A stretch of 29,439 nucleotides of DNA from CAYMDP01 sp964389375 (GTDB lineage Bacteria > Bdellovibrionota > Bdellovibrionia > Bdellovibrionales > UBA1609), in the NCBI GenBank assembly GCA_964389375.1, contig CAYMDP010000035.1:1-29439 (forward strand), given 5' to 3'. Position numbers and translations under genes: made by a program. Under the pieces are notes generated by a model. It was not told where the DNA came from. It saw only the letters and a program-made list of their open reading frames with translations, and ran no database searches. Shown piece by piece: positions 22,213-28,482 of this stretch. Position 1 is the first letter of the stretch, and the number at the start of each line of letters is the position of its first letter.

Positions 22213-22755
22213 GTGGTTCAGTTACACGAAAAATATAAAAAAGAAATCGCTCCAGCGATGATGAAGGAAGTGGGATATTCTAACCCTCTTCAAGTTCCTC
22301 GCCTGGAAAAAATTGTTCTTAACATGAGCTTAAGTGAAGCCGTAAAGAACCCAAAGGTTCTTCAAAATGCGGTTGATGATTTGACCGCAATCACAGGCCA
22401 AAAAGCTGTTGTGACTAAAGCCAAAAAAGCGATCTCGAACTTTAAACTTCGAGAAGGAATGCCTCTTGGAACGATGGTCACTTTGCGTAAAGAGCGCATG
22501 TGGACTTTTCTTGAGCGTTTGATCCACATTTCAATTCCTCGAGTAAGAGACTTTCGTGGTCTTTCGCCAAAGGGTTTTGATGGTCGTGGAAATTACAACA
22601 TGGGCTTGAAAGAGCAGATCGTGTTTCCAGAGATTGATTATGATCGAGTTGATACCATTCGCGGGATGAACATTACAATTTGTACCACTGCTGAAAATGA
22701 TAACGATGGCCGTTTGTTGTTAGAGCAGCTGGGTATGCCCTTTAGGAAAAAGTAG
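22213..22755 (+). CDS. rplE: 50S ribosomal protein L5
   Basis: L5 binds 5S rRNA and contacts P-site tRNA. The 180-residue product starts at GTG (MVQLHEKYKKEIAPAMMKE) behind GGAG and has PRLEKIVLNMSLSEAVKNPK, GQKAVVTKAKKAISNFKLREGMPLGTMVTLR and NYNMGLKEQIVFPEIDYD. Full family length shows that the adjacent missing genes rplX and rpsN are not the result of a truncation of L5. Confidence 0.98.
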   Translation: MVQLHEKYKKEIAPAMMKEVGYSNPLQVPRLEKIVLNMSLSEAVKNPKVLQNAVDDLTAITGQKAVVTKAKKAISNFKLREGMPLGTMVTLRKERMWTFLERLIHISIPRVRDFRGLSPKGFDGRGNYNMGLKEQIVFPEIDYDRVDTIRGMNITICTTAENDNDGRLLLEQLGMPFRKK

Positions 22756-22763
22756 GAGAGGGA

Positions 22764-23153
22764 ATGGATACTATTGGTGATTTTTTAACAAGAATTAGAA
22801 ATGCTGGAATGGCCCGACACGAAAAAGTGGATGTGCCAAGTTCAAACGTTCGCCTTGGAATCGCAAAGATTCTTCAAGAGAACGGCTTCATCCGATCTTA
22901 CAAAGTTGCACGAGATGGAAAACAGGGCATTATGCGTGTTTACCTAAAGTACAATGAAAAGGGACAACATGTGATCAACCGCTTGGCGCGTAAAAGTCGC
23001 CCAGGCCGACGCTTTTATTTAAAAGCGGATGATCTTCGTCCGGTTCGGTCTGGTTACGGGATGTCAATTTTAAGTACAAACAGAGGAATTTTGAGCGATC
23101 AAACCGCGCGCGAACAAAAAGTTGGCGGCGAACTGATTTGTGAAATTTGGTAG
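22764..23153 (+). CDS. rpsH: 30S ribosomal protein S8
   Basis: S8 is a central-domain 16S rRNA-binding protein and in E. coli the repressor of the spc operon. The 129-residue product has DTIGDFLTRIRNAGMARHEKVDVPSS, KILQENGFIRSY and the C-terminal GYGMSILSTNRGILSDQTAREQKVGGELICEIW. It begins 8 bases after rplE ends, so the usual rpsN between them is absent. AGGAGAGG spans the junction and serves as binding site. Confidence 0.98.
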   Translation: MDTIGDFLTRIRNAGMARHEKVDVPSSNVRLGIAKILQENGFIRSYKVARDGKQGIMRVYLKYNEKGQHVINRLARKSRPGRRFYLKADDLRPVRSGYGMSILSTNRGILSDQTAREQKVGGELICEIW

Positions 23154-23160
23154 GTGAATT

Positions 23161-23703
23161 ATGTCTCGAGTAGGAAAAGCACCGGTATTTTTTGATAAAA
23201 CAGTTCAGGTTGCGGTCAATGCTGCAAACGAAGTTGTTGTTAAGGGCGCAAAAGTCTCTATGACGGTTCCTATGCGTCCTTCAATCAAGGCGACGATTCA
23301 GGATGGTCAAGTGGTTTTGACCCGTTTGGATGACGAAACAACAACAAGAGCTTTTCATGGTCTTTACCGCGCATTGATTCAAAACGCTGTTACTGGTGTT
23401 TCTAAAGGTTGGAACAAAGACCTAGAATTAAATGGTGTGGGTTACAGAGCAGCAGTTAGTGGTAAAAAACTAGAGCTAACTGTCGGTTATTCTCATCCAA
23501 TCGTTTTTGAGATTCCGGGTGGAATCGAGATCAAGGTTGATAAACAGACTAAGATTTCTGTTGTGGGTGCGGATCGTGAGTTGGTGGGTCAGGTTGCTGC
23601 GAAAATTAGAAGTTTTCGTCCTCCAGAGCCTTATCTTGGTAAGGGAATTAAGTACGCTGATGAGCATATCCGTCGCAAGGCTGGAAAGTCTGCTGGAAAG
23701 TAA
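23161..23703 (+). CDS. rplF: 50S ribosomal protein L6
   Basis: L6 lies near the factor-binding site by the sarcin-ricin loop. The 180-residue product has the two duplicated domains: SRVGKAPVFFDKTVQV..., then LELNGVGYRAAVSGKKLELTVGYSHPI and SVVGADRELVGQVAAKIRSFRPPEPYLGKGIKYADEHIRRKAGKSAGK-type ending. GGTGAATT precedes the ATG, a weak binding site; translational coupling to rpsH (7-base gap) is likely. Confidence 0.98.
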   Translation: MSRVGKAPVFFDKTVQVAVNAANEVVVKGAKVSMTVPMRPSIKATIQDGQVVLTRLDDETTTRAFHGLYRALIQNAVTGVSKGWNKDLELNGVGYRAAVSGKKLELTVGYSHPIVFEIPGGIEIKVDKQTKISVVGADRELVGQVAAKIRSFRPPEPYLGKGIKYADEHIRRKAGKSAGK

Positions 23704-23716
23704 AGAGAGGTAGTTT

Positions 23717-24094
23717 GTGATTCGTATTAAGACATATAAAAAGACAAGCACGAAGGTGACTAAGCGTCTTAAGAATAAGGCGCGTATTCGAAAGAAAGTT
23801 CGTGGAACTGGCGAGCGACCTCGTTTAGCGGTTTTTCGAAGTGGTCGTCACATGTATGCTCAGATCGTTGATGATCAGACTGGAACAACTCTGGTTGCTG
23901 CCTCTTCAGTTGCTATGAAAGCAAAGGAAGTTGGTAAAAAATCGGATCTTGCAAAGTCTGTAGGAGCCGCAGTGGCAAAGAAAGCGATCGAGAAAAATAT
24001 CAAAGATGTGGTTTTTGATCGCAGTGGTTATGTGTTTCATGGTCGAGTTAAGGCCGTTGCAGATGGCGCTCGAGAAGCTGGTTTGAATTTCTAA
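23717..24094 (+). CDS. rplR: 50S ribosomal protein L18
   Basis: L18 binds 5S rRNA beside L5. The start is GTG behind AGAGAGG. The 125-residue product has a basic N terminus, then RIRKKVRGTGERPRLAVFRSGRHMYAQIVDDQTG and a C-terminal VVFDRSGYVFHGRVKAVADGAREAGLNF, matching the family's end. Confidence 0.98.
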   Translation: MIRIKTYKKTSTKVTKRLKNKARIRKKVRGTGERPRLAVFRSGRHMYAQIVDDQTGTTLVAASSVAMKAKEVGKKSDLAKSVGAAVAKKAIEKNIKDVVFDRSGYVFHGRVKAVADGAREAGLNF

Positions 24095-24107
24095 GGAGAA
24101 GGTTTAA

Positions 24108-24569
24108 GTGGAGAATCCAGGAACTGATTTACAGGAACGAGTGGTTGCAATTAACCGAGTCGCTAAAGTTGTTAAGGGAGGCCGTCGCTTCTCTTTCTCA
24201 GCCTTAGTTGTTGCTGGAAACGGCGCGGGCGAAGTTGGATTTGGAACGGGAAAAGCGGGCGAGGTTCCTGAAGCAATCGGGAAAGCCGGACGATCTGCAA
24301 AGAAAGCCCTGACCAAAGTAAACCTTAAAGAAGCACGTACAATTCCTCATGAAGTAATTGGCCGATTCGGAGCTGCAAAGGTGATTTTACTTCCCGCAGC
24401 CCCTGGAACGGGAGTTATTGCGGGTGGTCCAGTTCGCGCGGTTTTGGAAGCAGTTGGAATTAAGGATATTTTGACGAAGTGTGTGGGAACGACAAATCCT
24501 CACAATGCGGTTCGAGCCACTTTGGCAGGCCTTAAGCAGCTTGTAAGTTCGCGACCGAGTATCGATTAA
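24108..24569 (+). CDS. rpsE: 30S ribosomal protein S5
   Basis: S5 is part of the decoding-accuracy region and mRNA entry site. The GTG start lies behind AAGGAGAAGG. The 153-residue product shows LQERVVAINRVAKVVKGGRRFSFSALVVAGNG, GKAGEVPEAIGKA and the C-terminal GTGVIAGGPVRAVLEAVGIKDILTKCVGTTNPHNAVRATL. It is shorter than E. coli (166), as is common outside the Enterobacteria. Confidence 0.98.
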   Translation: MENPGTDLQERVVAINRVAKVVKGGRRFSFSALVVAGNGAGEVGFGTGKAGEVPEAIGKAGRSAKKALTKVNLKEARTIPHEVIGRFGAAKVILLPAAPGTGVIAGGPVRAVLEAVGIKDILTKCVGTTNPHNAVRATLAGLKQLVSSRPSID

Positions 24570-24588
24570 GTTTTAAGAGGTTGAAGTT

Positions 24589-24774
24589 ATGAAAAAGAGT
24601 TTTCGTTTAAAGTTAAAGCGAAGTTTGATCGGGACAACTCAGCGTCAAAAAGATGCGGTTCGTTGTTTAGGTCTTAGAAAAATTCGACACGAAGTTGTCG
24701 TTCAAGATAGCCCTGCAATGAGAGGGCAAATTATGAAAGTTCAGCATCTTTTAGATGTCACGGTGGAGAAGTAG
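24589..24774 (+). CDS. rpmD: 50S ribosomal protein L30
   Basis: L30 is a small globular 50S protein that is not universal in bacteria; here it is present in the canonical position between rpsE and rplO. The 61-residue product has LKLKRSLIGTTQRQKDAVRCLGLRKIRHEVVVQDSPAMRGQIMKVQHLL-type sequence, including the family's GT/S..R...V..LGLR pattern. AAGAGG precedes the ATG. Confidence 0.95.
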   Translation: MKKSFRLKLKRSLIGTTQRQKDAVRCLGLRKIRHEVVVQDSPAMRGQIMKVQHLLDVTVEK

Positions 24775-24775
24775 T

Positions 24776-25213
24776 ATGAGTTTGCTTGGAAGTTTAATGC
24801 CAAAGCGTGGATCGACTAAAAGACGTAAAGTTGTAGGTCGTGGTCGTGGTTCTGGTCATGGTGGAACAGCGACTAAAGGACACAAAGGTCAGACAGCTCG
24901 TTCGGGTGGAAGCATTCGAAGAGGTTTTGAAGGGGGTCAAACTCCTTTGTCTCGACGTATGCCAAAGGTTGGATTCACTAATACTGAGTTTAAAACAGTT
25001 TATCAAATCGTAAACCTCTCTCAGCTTGAGGCCTTCTCATCTGAAGTGACTCCAGAGATTTTGATTAAGGCTGGTCTTGTAAAGAAGGGCTATCCTGTTA
25101 AAATTTTGGGTCAAGGTGAGTTAAAGAAGTCTCTGACAGTTAAGGCGAATAAGTTTAGCAACAAAGCGAAATCAACAATCGAGACCCTTGGCGGTAAAGC
25201 AGAGGTTATTTAG
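24776..25213 (+). CDS. rplO: 50S ribosomal protein L15
   Basis: L15 is a late-binding 50S assembly protein. I chose the ATG at 24776, 7 bases after GGAG (24765-24768) and 1 base after the rpmD stop; an in-frame upstream start at 24755 would overlap rpmD. The 145-residue product has RGSTKRRKVVGRGRGSGHGGTATKGHKGQTARSGGSIRRGFEGGQTPLSRRMPK in its glycine-rich extended arm, then a globular C-terminal domain ending IETLGGKAEVI. Confidence 0.97.
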   Translation: MSLLGSLMPKRGSTKRRKVVGRGRGSGHGGTATKGHKGQTARSGGSIRRGFEGGQTPLSRRMPKVGFTNTEFKTVYQIVNLSQLEAFSSEVTPEILIKAGLVKKGYPVKILGQGELKKSLTVKANKFSNKAKSTIETLGGKAEVI

Positions 25214-25214
25214 T

Positions 25215-26540
25215 GTGGCAGCATCTCCAGCCCTAGGAATTCCAGCAGAGCTTAGAAAAAGAATTTTATTTACCCTCGGAATGTTAGTGATCTACCGAAC
25301 AGGGGTTCACGTTCCGACTCCAGGTGTAGACGGAACTGCTGTGTTGGCCTTCTTTCAGGCGCAGAGTGCTGGGATCTTTGGTCTTTTTAATACTTTTACG
25401 GGTGGTGCGCTCGAGCGCTTTAGTGTTTTTGCTCTTGGAATCATGCCCTATATTTCGGCTTCGATCATTTTTCAACTTCTTCAGTCTGCGGTCCCTTACC
25501 TTGAGCAACTAAAAAAAGAAGGCGAAGCGGGACGCAAAAAAATCTCTCAGTACACTCGCTATGCGACGGTTGTTTTAGCGATTATTCAAGGTTACGCGAT
25601 GGCCTCTTGGCTTGGAAAATCCTCTAGCCCCGATGGGCAGCCGCTAGTGATTACTCCTTATTTCGGAATGATTCCCTTCGAAGTTTTCACGATTTTAACT
25701 CTTACGGCCGGCACTTGTTTTATCATGTGGCTGGGTGAGCAGATTACAGAGCGTGGAATTGGAAACGGCGCAAGTTTGATCATCTTCTCCGGGATTGCTG
25801 CAGGAATTCCTCAGGGGGCCATTCAGCTTTGGCAGATGATTCAAAACGGTGAGATGAGCGGGATCGTAGGACTTGCGATTGTTCTAGGAATGGTCGCGAT
25901 AATTGGTGTGATCGTATTTGTCGAAGTGGGCCAAAGACGCATTCCAATTCAGTACTCTCAGCGTGCGGCAAGCCCCAACGGAATGGCTCAGCAGCAATCA
26001 AGTCATCTTCCTTTGAAGGTGAACTTCTCAAACGTTATTCCAGCGATTTTTGCCTCTTCTTTGTTGATGTTTCCAGCGACCATGGCTCAGTTTATTGATG
26101 CGCCCTGGGTGCAGAATATGCAGCAATCTTTGACCCCTACTGGCGCCATTTATAATGTGCTTTTTGTCGGATTGATCGTGTTCTTCTGTTTCTTCTACAC
26201 TGAAATCGTTTTTAATCCGAATGAAGTGGCTGACAATCTTAAGAAGTACGGGGGCTTTGTTCCTGGAATTCGTGCAGGAAAATCAACTGCGGATTATATC
26301 AAAAAGGTTCTTGATCGTTTAACAGTCAGTGGCTCGATTTATCTAAGTGTTGTTTGTGTATTACCCACATTGCTTGTGGATAAGTTGAAAGTACCCTTCT
26401 ATTTTGGTGGGACAAGCCTTTTGATTTTAGTCGGTGTTGCTCTTGATACCACTCAACAGATCCAGTCTCATCTTTTGACTTCTAAGTATGAAGGCCTTGT
26501 TAAAGGCGTTAAAATGAAGAGTCGGAGGGTTCAGTATTGA
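25215..26540 (+). CDS. secY: Preprotein translocase subunit SecY
   Basis: SecY forms the protein-conducting channel of the inner membrane. Taking the GTG at 25215, 9 bases after AGAGG (25201-25205), gives 441 residues, close to E. coli (443); an upstream ATG at 25188 would overlap rplO by 26 bases. Conserved segments are ALGIMPYISASIIFQLL (about 74-90), the loop LKKEGEAGRKKISQYTRY, WLGEQITERGIGNGASLIIF, the cytoplasmic loop with VGQRRIPIQYSQR, and FNPNEVADNLKKYGGFVPGIRAGKSTADYI. About ten hydrophobic segments are visible. The stop overlaps the adk start by 3 bases. Confidence 0.98.
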   Translation: MAASPALGIPAELRKRILFTLGMLVIYRTGVHVPTPGVDGTAVLAFFQAQSAGIFGLFNTFTGGALERFSVFALGIMPYISASIIFQLLQSAVPYLEQLKKEGEAGRKKISQYTRYATVVLAIIQGYAMASWLGKSSSPDGQPLVITPYFGMIPFEVFTILTLTAGTCFIMWLGEQITERGIGNGASLIIFSGIAAGIPQGAIQLWQMIQNGEMSGIVGLAIVLGMVAIIGVIVFVEVGQRRIPIQYSQRAASPNGMAQQQSSHLPLKVNFSNVIPAIFASSLLMFPATMAQFIDAPWVQNMQQSLTPTGAIYNVLFVGLIVFFCFFYTEIVFNPNEVADNLKKYGGFVPGIRAGKSTADYIKKVLDRLTVSGSIYLSVVCVLPTLLVDKLKVPFYFGGTSLLILVGVALDTTQQIQSHLLTSKYEGLVKGVKMKSRRVQY

Positions 26541-27175
26541 ACCTTCTTTTATTTGGCCCTCCGGGAGCCGGTAAGGGAACTCAGTCCGCTTTGCTCGTCG
26601 AACGTTTAAAGATGAAGCACCTTTCAACGGGCGATCTCTTTAGACATGCAATCAAGAACTCCACTCCGCTAGGCCTTGAAGCTAAAAAATTTATGGATCA
26701 AGGGCATCTTGTGCCTGATTCGATCGTCATTGGAATGGTTAAAGAAGAGCTGGATAAATTGGGCCAAGGTGGGTTTATTTTAGATGGTTTCCCAAGAACA
26801 GTTCCTCAGGCAGAAGCCCTTCAAGAGCTTCTGGGAAAGCTGTCCCTTAAATTAGATTTTTGCCTTTTTTTAGAAGTCCCGCGATCGAACTTGATGAGCC
26901 GCTTAACTGGACGAAGAGTTTGTAAAAGCTGTGGGGCAACCTACCATATTGAGCATAAGCCCACTAAAAAAGAGGGGATATGTGACCTGTGTGGCAGCGA
27001 GGTCATTCAGCGAAATGATGACAAAGCGGATGTGATTGAAAATCGCCTTGTGGCCTATGAAGAGAGCACGGCTCCTTTAAAAGAATTCTATAAAAAAGCC
27101 GGAATTCTTGTGCAGCTTGATGGAGAGGGGCCTTCAGAAGAGGTTTACTCTCGGATTAAGAAAGTTCTGGCTTAG
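26537..27175 (+). CDS. adk: Adenylate kinase with zinc-binding lid
   Basis: Adenylate kinase interconverts ATP + AMP and two ADP. The 212-residue product starts at TTG behind GGAGGG and overlaps the secY end, implying coupling. Motifs: P-loop GPPGAGKGT (7-15), AMP-site HLSTGDLFR and DGFPRT, lid with TGRRVCKSCGATYH. Four cysteines (C129, C132, C149, C152) form the structural zinc site of the Gram-positive type lid, in contrast to the zinc-free E. coli lid. A secY-adk pair is common. The usual following map and infA genes are not found; a non-coding gap follows. Confidence 0.97.
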   Translation: MNLLLFGPPGAGKGTQSALLVERLKMKHLSTGDLFRHAIKNSTPLGLEAKKFMDQGHLVPDSIVIGMVKEELDKLGQGGFILDGFPRTVPQAEALQELLGKLSLKLDFCLFLEVPRSNLMSRLTGRRVCKSCGATYHIEHKPTKKEGICDLCGSEVIQRNDDKADVIENRLVAYEESTAPLKEFYKKAGILVQLDGEGPSEEVYSRIKKVLA

Positions 27176-27364
27176 GGTCCGAGGTCTTTTCCGAGCTGGA
27201 TTCTAGGCTGTGTCCTTCAAGTTCGATATGAATTGGAATTGCTGATCACGACCTAGATTGGTTTTCTGGCTTCGGCTTTAGTTTGTGTTTTGGCCCCGAT
27301 TTCGACCCGGAATTTCTGGGGTCTTCAGAGGCTAAAAAGACTTGTCGGATATGAAACTTAGATT

Positions 27365-27392
27365 AAAAAAGCACTAGACTTTGTCTAGGCGC
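27365..27392 (-). terminator. Intrinsic terminator on the minus strand
   Basis: Read on the minus strand, GCGC(C)TAGAC and GTCTAGTGC form a stem of about 9 bp with one bulge and an AAA loop, followed by six Ts. The plus-strand side downstream has no T-run, so it should act only on antisense transcripts. No minus-strand gene is visible nearby. It may guard adk and secY against antisense transcription. Confidence 0.55.
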
Positions 27393-27488
27393 TGGTGATA
27401 GGTTTGGCCCTCAAAATCGAATAGTTCGCCCCACCGAGAAGCAATAAGGGTGGGAGCAAGAACAGCGAAAGCATTTAACGAAGAGATT

Positions 27489-27521
27489 CCCGCGACTTAA
27501 AAGAGTCAAAGCGGGGGTGGA
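27489..27521 (+). promoter_or_regulatory. Hairpin next to the rpmJ ribosome binding site
   Basis: CCCGC-GACT (27489-27497) pairs with AGTC and GCGGG (27504-27507, 27511-27515), with an AAA bulge between the two 3' segments. GTGGAG (27516-27521), the rpmJ binding site, begins right after the stem. In E. coli the alpha operon is translationally repressed by S4 at a pseudoknot before rpsM. Here rpsD is absent from the operon, so which protein, if any, would act is unknown. Confidence 0.35.
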
Positions 27522-27528
27522 GTTGAGA

Positions 27529-27642
27529 ATGAAAGTCAGAGCTTCTGTTAAGAAAATCTGTAACAAATGTAAATTAATTAAGCGCAGAGGCGTGATCCGC
27601 GTTATCTGTGAAAATCCGAAGCATAAGCAAAGGCAGGGTTAA
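27529..27642 (+). CDS. rpmJ: 50S ribosomal protein L36 (zinc-binding form)
   Basis: L36 is the smallest 50S protein. The 37-residue product, MKVRASVKKICNKCK and onward, keeps all four zinc ligands C11, C14, C27 and H32, so it is the zinc-containing (C+) type. The ATG follows GTGGAG. It is directly followed by rpsM, 3 bases later, the standard order. Confidence 0.96.
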   Translation: MKVRASVKKICNKCKLIKRRGVIRVICENPKHKQRQG

Positions 27643-27645
27643 GGC

Positions 27646-28020
27646 ATGGCTCGTATTGCTGGAGTAGATTTACCAAGAAATAAAAGAGTAGAAGTCGCAT
27701 TAACCTACATTTTTGGAATTGGCCGTCCAAGAGCTCACAAGATCATGAAAGAAAGTGGTTTTGATATGAGCTTAAGAACAGACCAACTCACTGATGAGCA
27801 TGTGGTTAAGATCCGAAGTTTGATCGAAGAGAATTTCAAAGTTGAAGGTGATCTTCGTCGTGAACTTGGAATGTCAATTAAGCGTCTAATGGATCTTGGT
27901 TGCTATCGTGGAACTCGACATAAAAAGGGACTCCCAGTTCGTGGACAGAGCAGTCGTCAAAATGCTCGTACAAGAAAAGGTCCTCGTAAAACAATCGCGA
28001 ATAAGAAGAAAGTTGTATAA
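27646..28020 (+). CDS. rpsM: 30S ribosomal protein S13
   Basis: S13 is a 30S head protein that contacts S19 and the P-site tRNA. The 124-residue product has MARIAGVDLPRNKRVEVALTYIFGIGRPRAHKI, then LRRELGMSIKRLMDLGCYRGTRHKKGLPVRGQ and the basic NARTRKGPRKTIANKKKV tail. Family length. It starts 3 bases after rpmJ and precedes rpsK by 13 bases. Confidence 0.98.
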   Translation: MARIAGVDLPRNKRVEVALTYIFGIGRPRAHKIMKESGFDMSLRTDQLTDEHVVKIRSLIEENFKVEGDLRRELGMSIKRLMDLGCYRGTRHKKGLPVRGQSSRQNARTRKGPRKTIANKKKVV

Positions 28021-28033
28021 GGGGTAGCGTCTC

Positions 28034-28444
28034 ATGGCCGATAATAAGACTAGTACTGCACAAGTAAACAAGCCCTTAAAGAAGAAGGTAAAGCGTAACG
28101 TTCCTGTTGGACGCTGCTACATTCAATCTGGGTTTGGTAACACAATCATAACGATGACCGACGTAACTGGAAACACTGTTGCATGGGCTTCTGCCGGTGG
28201 ACTAGGTTTTAAGGGAAGTCGAAAAGGAACTCCATTCGCGGCTCAGATGGCGGCAGAAGATGCTGCTAAAAAAGCAATGGAATCCGGAATGAAGTCTATT
28301 GAGGTTTTCGTGAAAGGCCCTGGCGCCGGACGCGAACCTGCAGTGAGAGCTTTAGCCGCAAGCGGGATGAGAATTACATCACTAAAAGATGTAACTCCTA
28401 TTCCTCACAACGGCTGTCGTCCTCCAAAGCGTCGTCGTATTTAA
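28034..28444 (+). CDS. rpsK: 30S ribosomal protein S11
   Basis: S11 is a platform protein near the E site. The 136-residue product has a basic N-terminal tail, then GRCYIQSGFGNTIITMTDVTGNTVAWASAGGLGFKGSRKGTPFAAQMAAEDAA, and the C-terminal FVKGPGAGREPAVRALAASGMRITSLKDVTPIPHNGCRPPKRRR. The usual next gene, rpsD, is absent; rpoA follows after 38 bases. Confidence 0.98.
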   Translation: MADNKTSTAQVNKPLKKKVKRNVPVGRCYIQSGFGNTIITMTDVTGNTVAWASAGGLGFKGSRKGTPFAAQMAAEDAAKKAMESGMKSIEVFVKGPGAGREPAVRALAASGMRITSLKDVTPIPHNGCRPPKRRRI

Positions 28445-28482
28445 TCAAGTTTGTTAACTTTTGATCCAATTGGGAGTTTTGA

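Larger units (their letters stand above)
27176..27528 (+). other. 353-base non-coding gap with several hairpins
   Basis: I find no convincing gene here. The gap holds TCTAGG and CCTAGA in inverted orientation, GACCC.../...GGGTC (27304-27323), a CTAG-rich hairpin at 27371-27392, CCCACC (27430-27435) with GGTGGG (27449-27454), and CCCGCGACT (27489-27497) with AGTC-aaa-GCGGG (27504-27515) right before the rpmJ binding site. Four CTAG tetramers in about 190 bases is notable. It may be a regulatory leader for rpmJ-rpsM-rpsK-rpoA, or the scar of lost map and infA genes. I see no strong promoter. Confidence 0.6.

Noticed and set aside
25188..25214. Longer N terminus for SecY from an ATG at 25188
   Set aside because: It would overlap the end of rplO and add nine residues not seen in the family; the GTG at 25215 has AGAGG at good spacing and gives the family length.
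27220..27360. A remnant of infA or another gene in the adk-rpmJ gap
   Set aside because: The frame I read, starting LQVRYELELL, stops after 13 codons and has no convincing similarity to initiation factor 1.
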